In this document: positions 41,034-49,718 of the stretch, in pieces
Layout of the letters: each line of letters begins with the position of its first letter
Position numbering within the stretch: position 1 is the first letter of the stretch
Assembly (NCBI RefSeq): GCF_900188105.1
Contig: NZ_FZNP01000018.1
Location: 1 to 64,000, forward strand
Direction: 5' to 3'
Length of the DNA stretch: 64,000 nt
Source: Actinomadura mexicana
Lineage (GTDB): Bacteria > Actinomycetota > Actinomycetes > Streptosporangiales > Streptosporangiaceae
Made by a program: the position numbers and the translations under genes
The notes under the pieces: model-generated
Databases searched by the model: none
Told to the model about the DNA's origin: nothing
The model's input: the letters and a program-made list of their open reading frames with translations, nothing else

Positions 41034-41148
41034 CGGCTCCGAGGTCCGGGGAGATAAGCGGTTCCGGGGGTCCGGGGGTCGTCCCCGCGAGGAGGGCGGC
41101 CCGTGGCTCATGGTCGAACGGACGGGACGAGGGCAAGGGAAGCGTAGG

Positions 41149-41997
41149 TCAGGGGAGGCGGTGTACGGAGCCGGATTCGTCATTCGGTCCGGGCGTACCG
41201 GCCACCACCGTCACATGCTCCAGGGTCAGGCGACGATCTAGGACGGCTTTGTCGAAGTTTCGTTGGATTATGACGGAAGCACCCGAGGCTAGTGGTGCGA
41301 GAAGGCAGGTCAGTACCCCGTCGAGTGTGGCGAAGGACATGTCAACCAGGAGCCGGTCGCGTGCGTCGAGCTCCCATTTCTCGACGGCCCCGCGCGCGGC
41401 GCCCACCAGCTCCGCCGCGCTGAATGTGGTCTTTGTCACACTCAGCGCGGGGCTCTGCGGCCCCACCCCGGGGCCGGGGGCGAACCGGTCGCCGTACGCG
41501 CGCACCTCCGCCGCGTAGTCGGTCACGCCGGGCGGGCAGTCGGCGAGCGGGCCGCCGAGCGCGTGCAGCGACAGGCCGACGATCTCCTCGGCCCCTCCTG
41601 CGAGCACGTCGTCCGCGAGCACGTCGTCCAGCACCTCCTGCGCCGCCGCCAGGATGTACGGATCGGACGCCCCCGCCGGTTCGGCGCCGCCGCGCCGGAA
41701 ATCCTCCGGGTCGACCGGCTCGGCGACGAGACCCGCCGACCAGCAGGCCATCAGCCACACCGCGGTCTGCCAGTGCGGCGGCAGGACCAGGACGACGCGG
41801 GTCCCCGGCTCGGCGGCGAGGCCGTCCACCAGGAAGTTCGCCGTCTTGGCCACCCAGTTCCCGAACGTCCGCGCGGACAGTTCGACGCGTTCGCCGCTCG
41901 CGTCGTCGTAGAAGGTGACCAGCGGGCGGGACGGGTCGTCCGCGACCCGCCGCAGCAGCAGCTCGGCGGGCGTGCCGGCCCCGGCATGTGCGCTCAT
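41149..41997 (-). CDS. TIGR03089-family protein (short AMP-binding-like)
   Basis: 282 residues from ATG 41997. The N-terminal half follows acyl-AMP ligases: TPAELLLRRVADDPSRPLVT, SARTFGNWVAKTANFL, VVLVLPPHWQTAVWLMACWS. The catalytic P-loop (usually TSGTTG-like) and the C-terminal ligase lid are absent, so adenylation is unlikely. This truncated AMP-binding-like family is conserved beside LCP genes in actinomycetes, but its role is unknown. It precedes the LCP gene by 115 bp on the same strand and is divergent from the membrane GT-C-like gene. Confidence 0.8.
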   Translation of the reverse strand: MSAHAGAGTPAELLLRRVADDPSRPLVTFYDDASGERVELSARTFGNWVAKTANFLVDGLAAEPGTRVVLVLPPHWQTAVWLMACWSAGLVAEPVDPEDFRRGGAEPAGASDPYILAAAQEVLDDVLADDVLAGGAEEIVGLSLHALGGPLADCPPGVTDYAAEVRAYGDRFAPGPGVGPQSPALSVTKTTFSAAELVGAARGAVEKWELDARDRLLVDMSFATLDGVLTCLLAPLASGASVIIQRNFDKAVLDRRLTLEHVTVVAGTPGPNDESGSVHRLP

Positions 41998-42122
41998 GGT
42001 CCGAGCGTATGCCCGCATGATCGTCCTGGCGCCGCCATCGCGCCGATGCCGCTACGCTCCGCACGGGTGAAGGACGGAACAGTGGCGGGCGAGCGCCCCG
42101 ACGGCGGGCATGGGGCGAGAAC

Positions 42123-44189
42123 ATGAACGCTGGTCGGCTGCTCGTCCGGGTCACCGCGGCCCCGGCGCTGGTCGTCGTCGCGTGGCTGGCGGTGTCGCTT
42201 CCGCTGCTGATGGCGGGCGTGTTCCGCCCGGCCCCGGCGGTCGCGCTGTTCGTGCCGGTCGCGGCCCTGGTGCTGTGGCTCGGCCTGCGGACCCGGCCGG
42301 GGGAGGCCCCCGGCGGGCGTCCGGGGAGCCTGAACGCCCCGGGCGGACTCGACGCGGTGCAGCGCTGGCCGGTGTGGTCGGTGTTCGCCGTCACGGCCGC
42401 GTTCCTGGTGCTCCAGGTCGTCATGTGCGCCGAGCAGATCGTCGTCCGCCGCGACCCCGCGTCCTACGTCCAGTTCGCGACGTGGCTGGCCGAGCACGGA
42501 TCGCTGCCGATCCCGCTGTCGCAGGGCGCCTTCGGCGGCCCGGACGCGGCCCTGAGCTTCGCGAGCCCCGCCTTCTACCAGGACGGCGGCGCCGTCGTCC
42601 CGCAGTTCATGGCGGGATGGCCGCTGGTGCTGGCGCCGGCCGGCTGGGTCGGCGGCGCCCACGGGATGGTGCTGATGGCGCCGCTGCTCGGCGCGTGCTG
42701 CGTGCTGTCGTTCGCCGGGCTCGTCGCGCGCCTCGTCGGCCCCCGCTGGGCGCCCGCCGGGGCGCTGCTGCTCGCGCTGACGCTGCCGATGCTCTACGTC
42801 TCCCGCAACACCTTCAGCGAGCTGCCCGCCATCGTCCTGCTGCTGGGCGGCCTGTCGCTGATGTACGACGTCCGCCGGGAGCCCCGCGACGGGCGGGTCG
42901 CCGGCGCCAAGGCGCTCCTCGCCGGGGCCGCGCTCGGGCTGATCGTGCTCGTCCGCATCGACGGGCTGCGGGACGTCCTGCCGGTGCTGGCGTTCGCGGG
43001 CCTGCTCATCGGGCGCGGGCGGGCGGCCGGCTACTGGACGGCCGGCGGCCTGCTGCTCGGCGCGGGCGCCGGCGTGGTCGAGGGCCTCACGATGTCCCGG
43101 CCCTACCTGTCCTACCTCCGCTCGTCGCTCGTGCCGCTGCTGGCCATCTCCGCGGCCGTACTCGTCGCGACGGTCCTCCTCGTCGCGGCGCTGCGCTGGG
43201 ACCCGGCCGGGACCCGGCTGCGCCGCGCCGGCTCGGCGGTCGCGCGCGGCCGCCTGCCGGGCGCCGCCGCCGTCCTCACCGTGCTGGTGGTGGCGGGCTT
43301 CGCGCTCCGGCCGCTGGTGCAGACCGTCCGCCGCCCGCCCGCGACCCGCGACGACGCGATGAACGCCCGGTTCATCGAGATGATCCAGAAGATCCAGGAC
43401 CTCCCGGTCGACGGCACCCGGCAGTACTCCGAGCTGTCGCTGTACTGGGTCGTCTGGTACGTCGGCGTCCCCGCGCTGCTGTTCGCCGCCTTCGGTGCGG
43501 CGCTGCTGGTGCGCCGGCTGCTGCGCGGGCAGTCCCCGGAATGGCTGCTGCCCTACGCGATGGTCGTCTGGACGACCGCGCAGGTGCTGGTCCGCCCCGG
43601 GATCACCCCCGACCACCCGTGGGCGTCCCGGCGGCTGATCGGCCTCGCCATCCCCGGCCTGCTGCTGTTCACGGTGTTCGCGTCGGCCTGGACCGTCAAG
43701 CGCGTCCGGCGGCTCGGCTACGGGCCGAGGATGGTGCGGACGGGCGCGATCGCCGGCGTCGCGCTGATGCTGGCGCCGATCGTGCTGACGTCCGGCGGCT
43801 ACCTGGTGACCCGCACGGAGCAGGGCGAGGTCGCCGCCGTGGACGGGATGTGCCGCGCGCTGCGTCCGCGCGCCTCGGTCGTGGTGGTCGAGCAGGCCAC
43901 CGCCGACCGGTTCCTCCAGGTCGTCCGCGGTGAGTGCGGGCTGCCCGCCGCGCGCACGACCGGCTCCGCCTCGCCCGCGGACGTGCGGCGCGTCGTCGCC
44001 GGGGTGCGCCGGGCCGGGCGGCGTCCGGTGGTCATGGCGGCGAGGCCCGAGCAGGTCGCCCCCTACGGGACGCCGCGGCACGTGCTGCACCTGGTGACGC
44101 GGCAGGACGGGCGCACGCTCACCGGTCCGCCCGGCGGCACCTGGGGGCTGACCATGGACGTGTGGACGGCCGAGCCCGCGCGGCCGTAG
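42123..44189 (+). CDS. large membrane protein, GT-C glycosyltransferase-like
   Basis: 688 residues with about 12 hydrophobic segments. The first extracytoplasmic loop has VRRDPASYVQFATWLAEHGS, a D-P motif like the catalytic-loop aspartates of GT-C enzymes that use polyprenyl-phosphate sugars. The C-terminal region (from about 570) is a soluble alpha/beta tail. It directly precedes a polyprenyl-phosphate glycosyltransferase-like gene (40 bp gap), which would supply such donors. The link to GT-C is a similarity of topology and motif, not proven. Confidence 0.72.
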   Translation: MNAGRLLVRVTAAPALVVVAWLAVSLPLLMAGVFRPAPAVALFVPVAALVLWLGLRTRPGEAPGGRPGSLNAPGGLDAVQRWPVWSVFAVTAAFLVLQVVMCAEQIVVRRDPASYVQFATWLAEHGSLPIPLSQGAFGGPDAALSFASPAFYQDGGAVVPQFMAGWPLVLAPAGWVGGAHGMVLMAPLLGACCVLSFAGLVARLVGPRWAPAGALLLALTLPMLYVSRNTFSELPAIVLLLGGLSLMYDVRREPRDGRVAGAKALLAGAALGLIVLVRIDGLRDVLPVLAFAGLLIGRGRAAGYWTAGGLLLGAGAGVVEGLTMSRPYLSYLRSSLVPLLAISAAVLVATVLLVAALRWDPAGTRLRRAGSAVARGRLPGAAAVLTVLVVAGFALRPLVQTVRRPPATRDDAMNARFIEMIQKIQDLPVDGTRQYSELSLYWVVWYVGVPALLFAAFGAALLVRRLLRGQSPEWLLPYAMVVWTTAQVLVRPGITPDHPWASRRLIGLAIPGLLLFTVFASAWTVKRVRRLGYGPRMVRTGAIAGVALMLAPIVLTSGGYLVTRTEQGEVAAVDGMCRALRPRASVVVVEQATADRFLQVVRGECGLPAARTTGSASPADVRRVVAGVRRAGRRPVVMAARPEQVAPYGTPRHVLHLVTRQDGRTLTGPPGGTWGLTMDVWTAEPARP

Positions 44190-44228
44190 TTCCGCCGATG
44201 TGCGCGGGGGCGAGTATCCTCGCGCTGC

Positions 44229-45233
44229 GTGAGCACCCAGTCTGTCGAGCCGAAGTCCCAGCCGCCCGCCGATGTGGAGCCCGCGTCCGATCCCGCGCCC
44301 GTGCCGCATCCGGTGCCCGCGCCCGGTCCGCCGGCCGCGTCCGACACCGTCCACGTCACGATCGTCCTGCCCTGCTACAACGAGCAGGACCACGTGATCG
44401 ACGAGGTCGAGCGCATCTGCGAGGCGATGGACGGCAGCGGCAAGACCTACGAGCTGTTGGCCGTCGACGACTGCTCGACGGACGCGACGCTCGCCCGGCT
44501 GGAGGAGGCGGCGCCCCGCTTCCCGCACATGCGCATCATGGCGTTCCAGCACAACAGCGGGTCGGGCACCGTCCGGCGCATCGGCTCCCAGCAGGCCCGC
44601 GGCGACATCGTCGTGTGGACCGACGCCGACATGACCTACCCGAACGAGCGGATCCCCGAGCTGGTCGAGGTCCTGGACTCCGAACCGGCGGTCGACCAGG
44701 TCGTCGGGGCGCGCACCTCCGAGGAGGGGACGCACAAGGCGCTGCGGGTGCCCGCCAAGTGGTTCATCCGCAAGGTCGCCGAGCGGCTCACCAACACCAG
44801 GATCCCCGACCTGAACTCGGGGCTGCGCGCGTTCCGCCGCGAGGTGTCGCTGCCGTACCTGCGGCTGCTGCCGCCCGGGTTCTCCTGCGTCACCACGATC
44901 ACCATCGCGTTCCTGTCGAACCAGCACCCGGTCCGGTACGTGCCGATCGACTACGCCAAGCGGGCCGGCAAGTCGAAGTTCCACTTCACCAAGGACGCCT
45001 ACCGCTACATCCTGCAGGTGCTGCGGATGGTGATGTACTTCAACCCGCTCAAGGTGCTGATGCCGCCCGCGCTGTGGCTGATCGTGATCGGGCTGCTCAA
45101 GGGCGTGTTCGACATGGTGGTGCACTTCGGCTACTTCGCCAACAACACCATCATGATCTTCGTCACGGGGCTGATCATCGCTTCGCTGGCGCTGCTGGCC
45201 GACCTGATCGTCCGTTCGCGCGGCGACGTCTAG
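44229..45233 (+). CDS. polyprenyl-phosphate glycosyltransferase-like GT2 (GtrB/DPM type)
   Basis: 334 residues from GTG 44229. A Pro/Ala-rich N-terminus (about 40) precedes the GT2 domain: VTIVLPCYNEQDHVIDEVER, LLAVDDCSTDATL, VVWTDADMTYPNERI (metal-binding DAD) and the acceptor element DLNSGLRAFRRE. Two C-terminal membrane helices (about 265-325) are typical of dolichol/undecaprenyl-phosphate sugar synthases. It probably makes a polyprenyl-phosphate sugar for the GT-C-like protein upstream. The next gene starts 4 bp later, so the three genes are an operon. Confidence 0.88.
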   Translation: MSTQSVEPKSQPPADVEPASDPAPVPHPVPAPGPPAASDTVHVTIVLPCYNEQDHVIDEVERICEAMDGSGKTYELLAVDDCSTDATLARLEEAAPRFPHMRIMAFQHNSGSGTVRRIGSQQARGDIVVWTDADMTYPNERIPELVEVLDSEPAVDQVVGARTSEEGTHKALRVPAKWFIRKVAERLTNTRIPDLNSGLRAFRREVSLPYLRLLPPGFSCVTTITIAFLSNQHPVRYVPIDYAKRAGKSKFHFTKDAYRYILQVLRMVMYFNPLKVLMPPALWLIVIGLLKGVFDMVVHFGYFANNTIMIFVTGLIIASLALLADLIVRSRGDV

Positions 45234-45237
45234 CGGC

Positions 45238-46320
45238 ATGCGCGTCGCGATCGTCGGGCCCGCGTTCCCCTACAAGGGCGGCGGCGCCCGGCACACCACC
45301 GAGCTGGCGCACCGGCTGGCGGCGGCCGGCCACGACGTCGTCATCGAGTCGTGGCGGGCCCAGTACCCCTCGTTCCTGTACCCCGGCCAGCAGACGATCT
45401 CCGAGCCGGAGGGGGAGCCGTTCCCCGGCACCCGGCGCCGGCTCGACTGGCGCCGCCCGGACGGGTGGTGGCGCACCGGCCGCGCGCTGCGCTCGTGCGA
45501 CCTGGTCGTCCTGGTGGTCCTGAGCACCGTGCAGGTGCCGGCCTACCTGGGGATCCTCGCCGGGCTCCGGCGCCGGACCCCGGTGGTGGCGCTGTGCCAC
45601 AACGTCCTGCCGCACGAGCGCAAGCCGTACGACGAGCCGCTCATGAGGCGCCTGCTGCGGAAGGCGGATAGCGTCCTCGTCCACACCGAGGCGCAGGCCG
45701 GCCTGGCGCGGGGGCTCACCCCGCGGCCCGTGCGGGTCGCCGAGATGGCCGCGCACCTGCCCGCGGCCGGCGCCGCCGCGCCCGGCGACGGGAAGGTGCG
45801 CCGGCGGCTGCTGTTCTTCGGGATCGTCCGCCCGTACAAGGGGCTGGACGTCCTGCTGCGCGCCCTCGCCGAGGGCCCGGACGACGTGGCGCTGACCGTC
45901 GCGGGCGAGTTCTGGGGCGGCCTGGAGGAGACCCGCGAGCTGGTCCGCTCGCTGGACCTGACGTCCAGGGTGGAGCTGCGGCCCGGGTACGTCCCGGCCG
46001 CCGACATCCCGGGGCTGTTCGCCGCGGCCGACGCGCTCGTCATGCCCTACCGGTCGGCGACCTCGTCGCAGAACGTGTGGATGGCCCACGAGCACGGCCT
46101 CCCGGTGATCGCCACCGATGTGGGCGGATTCGCCGGACAGATCCGCGACGGCGTGGACGGGCTGGTCTGCACGCCGGACGACGTGCCGTCGCTCGCCGGC
46201 GCCCTCCGCCGCTTCTACGCGCCGGGGGAGCCGGAGCGGCTGCGCTCCGGCGTCCGCCCGGTCGACCACGGCCCGGTGTGGGCCGCCTACCTCGACGCGC
46301 TCACAGGTGCGGTTCGATGA
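45238..46320 (+). CDS. family 4 glycosyltransferase
   Basis: 360 residues. GT-B/GT4 markers: MRVAIVGPAFPYKGGGARHT, VVALCHNVLPHERKPYDE, LFFGIVRPYKGLDVLLRALA, and the donor site SATSSQNVWMAHEHGLPVIA followed by TDVGGF. No membrane segment. It likely adds a sugar to a lipid-linked acceptor in the cytoplasm. Last gene of the operon starting at 42123; its end overlaps the thioredoxin gene by 20 bp on the opposite strand. Confidence 0.9.
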   Translation: MRVAIVGPAFPYKGGGARHTTELAHRLAAAGHDVVIESWRAQYPSFLYPGQQTISEPEGEPFPGTRRRLDWRRPDGWWRTGRALRSCDLVVLVVLSTVQVPAYLGILAGLRRRTPVVALCHNVLPHERKPYDEPLMRRLLRKADSVLVHTEAQAGLARGLTPRPVRVAEMAAHLPAAGAAAPGDGKVRRRLLFFGIVRPYKGLDVLLRALAEGPDDVALTVAGEFWGGLEETRELVRSLDLTSRVELRPGYVPAADIPGLFAAADALVMPYRSATSSQNVWMAHEHGLPVIATDVGGFAGQIRDGVDGLVCTPDDVPSLAGALRRFYAPGEPERLRSGVRPVDHGPVWAAYLDALTGAVR

Positions 46321-46624
46321 CCTTCATCAGGGCGCGCTTCGGCTTGGCGCCGACGATCTGCTCCACGACCTCGCCGTTCTTGAGGAGCAGCAGGGTCGGC
46401 AGCCCCATCACGCCGTACTTGCCCGGCGTCTGCGGGTTCGCGTCGTAGTCCATCTTCGCGATCTTGATCTTGCCGTCCTGCTCGGCGGCGATCTGCTCCA
46501 GTACGGGAGCGATCATGCGGCACGGCCCGCACCAGTCGGCCCAGAAGTCGACCAGCACGGGGGTGTCACTGCTCAGGACCTCGTTGGCGAACGTCGCGTC
46601 GGTCACGGTGATCGGGGCCGTCAC
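46301..46624 (-). CDS. trxA: thioredoxin
   Basis: 107 residues, normal for thioredoxin. The active site WCGPC is at residues 31-35, and the cis-proline segment GLPTLLLLKNGEV follows. It reduces protein disulfides in the cytoplasm with NADPH via thioredoxin reductase. The start overlaps the stop of the upstream flippase-like gene (ATGA), so the two are translationally coupled, an unusual partner for thioredoxin. No trxB is nearby. Confidence 0.95.
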   Translation of the reverse strand: MTAPITVTDATFANEVLSSDTPVLVDFWADWCGPCRMIAPVLEQIAAEQDGKIKIAKMDYDANPQTPGKYGVMGLPTLLLLKNGEVVEQIVGAKPKRALMKVIEPHL

Positions 46625-47607
46625 GGTCCCTCCTTCGTAGGCTGCGTGCCCGTCGTGGGCGGAGTACCCCTCACAAGCTCCTTGGTCCGCGGTTCATTCC
46701 CGGTGGCCGTGGCCGTCCTGCCCAGCAGGAAGGCCACGCCCGCGATCAGCAGGTCGGCGGCGGTCAGCAGCACCCGGGACGCGATCGCGACCACGACCGG
46801 CGCGCCCGCCGGGAGCACCGGCGTCAGCACGACCGTCAGCGCCGCCTCCCGGGCCCCGATGCCGCCCGGGGCGATGAAGACGAGGAAGCCGGCGACGAAC
46901 GCCAGCGCGTACGCCCCGGTCGCCAGGAACGGCAGCCCCTTGCCGTCGCCGCCCACGGCCGCGCACAGCAGCCAGGTGTGCACGCCGAACAGGGCCCACC
47001 CGAGGACCGTCCACCCGACGGCCCTGAGCGTCGCGCCCAGGCCGACCGGGTGCTCCAGCGGCGGCCGCCGCACCAGCCTGAGCATCACGCCGAGCGCCCA
47101 GCTCACGATCCTCGGGTGCAGCATCGCCAGCAGGACGGGCGCCAGCAGGAACAGCCACCAGTACTCCCGGCGCGCCGCCGCGGACGTCAGGGGCAGCGTC
47201 ACCGCCGCGACAGCGAGCCCGCACGAGGTGGACGTCGCGACCGCCAGCATCGTCGAGCCGAAGCTGCGCTCGGGCGGCACCTTGTGCTCGCGCGTCATCT
47301 CGATCTGCGTGACCAGCGCCCACACCTTGCCCGGGACGTACTTGCCGAGCTGGCTGATGCCCGAGATCCGGAAGACGGCCCGCACCGGCAGCGGCGACCC
47401 GAGCCCGGCGAGGAACTCCCGCCAGCCGAGCATCCAGACGAAGAGCCCCGCCAGTCCGGCGGCGAGCGCCCCGGCCAGCGTCATCCACGACATCTGCCGG
47501 AACGCGTCCACCGCGGCGTCCCACTGGGACGCCACGCTGTAGCCGCAGAACGCGAGCGCGAGCAGGACGAGGAGCACGCGCAGGCTCCGGACGGCGACGA
47601 CCTTCAT
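46621..47607 (-). CDS. LPG-synthase-TM/AglD-type flippase-like membrane protein
   Basis: 328 residues, eight or so membrane helices. ISQLGKYVPGKVWALVTQIE and LVFIAPGGIGAREAALTVVL are the paired signature motifs of the LPG_synthase_TM (UPF0104) family. Family members are implicated in lipid-linked substrate movement or in lysyl-phosphatidylglycerol synthesis; this protein lacks the aminoacyl-transfer domain, so a transport role in polymer assembly is more likely. The hydrophilic C-terminal tail (about 25 residues) is Thr/Pro-rich. It is cotranscribed with trxA and divergent from a methyltransferase gene. Confidence 0.82.
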   Translation of the reverse strand: MKVVAVRSLRVLLVLLALAFCGYSVASQWDAAVDAFRQMSWMTLAGALAAGLAGLFVWMLGWREFLAGLGSPLPVRAVFRISGISQLGKYVPGKVWALVTQIEMTREHKVPPERSFGSTMLAVATSTSCGLAVAAVTLPLTSAAARREYWWLFLLAPVLLAMLHPRIVSWALGVMLRLVRRPPLEHPVGLGATLRAVGWTVLGWALFGVHTWLLCAAVGGDGKGLPFLATGAYALAFVAGFLVFIAPGGIGAREAALTVVLTPVLPAGAPVVVAIASRVLLTAADLLIAGVAFLLGRTATATGNEPRTKELVRGTPPTTGTQPTKEGP

Positions 47608-47673
47608 CTTCACGCGCCCAGCGTAGGCGAACGTGACCTTACGGCCGCCCGCTCCGCCTAGAGTTGGGGAGCG

Positions 47674-48465
47674 ATGAAGATTTCGGATGTGGTCGCCTTC
47701 ATGGGGCACCAGGTGCACGTGTGCAGGTACCGCGAGGCGGGGACGCTGCTCGACTGGATGGGGCGCGACCTGCGCGGCAGGCGGGTCCTCGACGTCGCGG
47801 GCGGTGACGGCTACTGGGCCGGCCGCGCGCGCCGGCGTGGCGCCGACGCCGTCTCGATCGACCTGGCCCGCGGCAAGATGGCCTACGGGCGGACGCTCGC
47901 GCACGCCCCCGCGCTGATCGAGTGTGACGCGCTGCGGCTGCCGTTCGCCGACGGCTCGTTCGACGCGGTCCTGTCGGTCTGCGCGATCGAGCACTTCGAC
48001 GACGGCGGCAGGTCGCTGGACGAGATGGCGCGGGTCCTCAAGCCCGGCGGTGAGATCTTCATGTCCGCCGACGTGCTGAGCCGCGCCGACGCCTGGCCGA
48101 AACTGCGCGACGCGCACAAGGCCAAGTACCACGTCCAGCACACCTACACCCACGAGAGCCTGCGCAAGCTGATGGACGAGCGCGGCCTGGACCTCGTCGG
48201 GCACAGCTACCAGTTCCGCACCGCCGCCACCGAGCGCCTCTACCTGTCCCTTTCCACCTACGGCGGCAGGGTCGGCTTCAACGCGGCCGCGCCGCTCACG
48301 CCGCTCGTCGCGCTCGCCGACCGCGCCGCGCCGAACGAGCGCGGCAGCATCGTTCTGGTCCGGGCCCGAAAAAGACAGGGCGTGCGGGAGGCGGAGCGCG
48401 TAAGAGGTGGCCGTGTGGGGAGGGCCCCTCACGATGAATCGCGTGGAACGAGATCCGGCGAGTAA
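47674..48465 (+). CDS. class I SAM-dependent methyltransferase
   Basis: 263 residues. SAM motif I is VLDVAGGDGYWAGRARRRGA, then SIDLARGKM, CDALRLPFADGSFDAVLSV (motif IV) and ARVLKPGGEIFMSADV. The first 30 residues include two histidines and an aromatic stretch. The C-terminal about 40 residues are basic and probably disordered. A surface sugar is a plausible substrate given neighbours, but there is no direct sign. GGGGAG precedes the ATG. Confidence 0.87.
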   Translation: MKISDVVAFMGHQVHVCRYREAGTLLDWMGRDLRGRRVLDVAGGDGYWAGRARRRGADAVSIDLARGKMAYGRTLAHAPALIECDALRLPFADGSFDAVLSVCAIEHFDDGGRSLDEMARVLKPGGEIFMSADVLSRADAWPKLRDAHKAKYHVQHTYTHESLRKLMDERGLDLVGHSYQFRTAATERLYLSLSTYGGRVGFNAAAPLTPLVALADRAAPNERGSIVLVRARKRQGVREAERVRGGRVGRAPHDESRGTRSGE

Positions 48466-48535
48466 CCGCCTTCCGGGCGTACGCTCGAAGAGTAAAGAGT
48501 GATCTACGCCACCGCGCTGGATGGGGGAGTGGACC

Positions 48536-49684
48536 GTGGCGCCTCGGATTCTGCTCGACGCCACCGCCGTGCCCGCCGACCGCGGCGGGCTCGGCCGGTA
48601 CGTGGACGGGCTGCTGTGCGCCCTGCACCGGCAGGGCGCCGACCTCGCCGTCGCCTGCCAGCGTGCGGACGCCGAACGCTACGGGGGCCTCGTTCCCGGC
48701 GCGCAGGTCGTCGCCGGCCCGGCGACGCTCTCGCACCGCGCCACCCGGCTGGCCTGGGAGCAGTCGGGGCTGCCGCACGTGGCCCGGCGCGTCGGCGCCG
48801 AGGTCATCCACCTGCCGACCTACACGATGCCGGTGAGCGCCGGCCTGCCGACCGTGGTGACGATCCACGACGTCACCCTGTTCGCCGAGCCGGAGCTGCA
48901 CGACCCGGTGCGCACCTCCTACATCAAGTCGGCGACCCGCAACGCGGCCCGCCGCGCGACCCGGCTGATCGCCCCGTCCCGCGCGACGCGCGACGAGCTG
49001 GTCCGCATCCTCGGCGCCGACCCGTCCCACATCGACGTCGCCTACCACGGCGTCGACCACGAGGTCTTCCACCGCCCGTCCGAGCCGGAGGTCAAGCACG
49101 TCTCGGACCGCCTCGGCCTGCACGGCCGCCCCTACATTGCGTACCTGGGCGCGCTGGAGCCGCGCAAGAACGTCCCGAACCTGATCCGCGGCTGGGTGCG
49201 GGCCTGCGCCGGCCGCGAGGACGCCCCGGCGCTGGTCCTCGCGGGCAGCGGCGGCTGGGACGACGAGGTCGACGCGGCCCTCGCCACCGTCCCGCTGGAG
49301 CTGCGCGTCCTGCGCCCCGGCTACCTGCCCTGGTCGGCCCTGCCCGGGTTCTTCGGCGGCGCCCTGGTCGTCGCGCTCCCGAGCCGCGGCGAGGGCTTCG
49401 GGCTGCCCGTCCTGGAGGCCATGTCCTGCGGCGCGCCCGTCCTGACCACCCACCGCGGGCCCCTCCCCGAGGTCGGCGGCGACGCGGTCGCCTACACCGA
49501 ACTCGACCCGGACGGCATCGGCGCCGCCCTAGCCTCCCTGATCGACGACCCGTCCCGCCGCGCCGAGCTCGCCGAGGCCGCCCACACCCGCTCCGAGCGG
49601 TTCTCCTGGTCGGCGTCCGCGGAGGCCCACATCGCCTCCTACCAGCGTGCCGTGGACCAGTACGCCGCCGCACACACCCACTAG
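48536..49684 (+). CDS. family 4 glycosyltransferase
   Basis: 382 residues from GTG 48536, preceded by GGGGAG at 7 nt. Motifs: LLDATAVPADRGGLGRYVDG (acceptor loop), VIHLPTYTMPVSAGLPTVVT, VAYHGVDHEVF, YLGALEPRKNVPNLIRGW and the donor site PSRGEGFGLPVLEAMSCGAP. This resembles mannosyltransferases of the WbaZ/PimB type. It lies 35 bp upstream of a mannose-1-phosphate guanylyltransferase-like gene, which makes GDP-mannose the likely donor (inference). Confidence 0.9.
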   Translation: MAPRILLDATAVPADRGGLGRYVDGLLCALHRQGADLAVACQRADAERYGGLVPGAQVVAGPATLSHRATRLAWEQSGLPHVARRVGAEVIHLPTYTMPVSAGLPTVVTIHDVTLFAEPELHDPVRTSYIKSATRNAARRATRLIAPSRATRDELVRILGADPSHIDVAYHGVDHEVFHRPSEPEVKHVSDRLGLHGRPYIAYLGALEPRKNVPNLIRGWVRACAGREDAPALVLAGSGGWDDEVDAALATVPLELRVLRPGYLPWSALPGFFGGALVVALPSRGEGFGLPVLEAMSCGAPVLTTHRGPLPEVGGDAVAYTELDPDGIGAALASLIDDPSRRAELAEAAHTRSERFSWSASAEAHIASYQRAVDQYAAAHTH

Positions 49685-49718
49685 GCTCTCTCCGACCGCG
49701 CGTGGAGAAAGGAACCGA

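Noticed and set aside
41149..41997. Functional acyl-CoA synthetase
   Set aside because: Too short and lacking the adenylation P-loop and C-terminal lid; it fits the TIGR03089 family instead.
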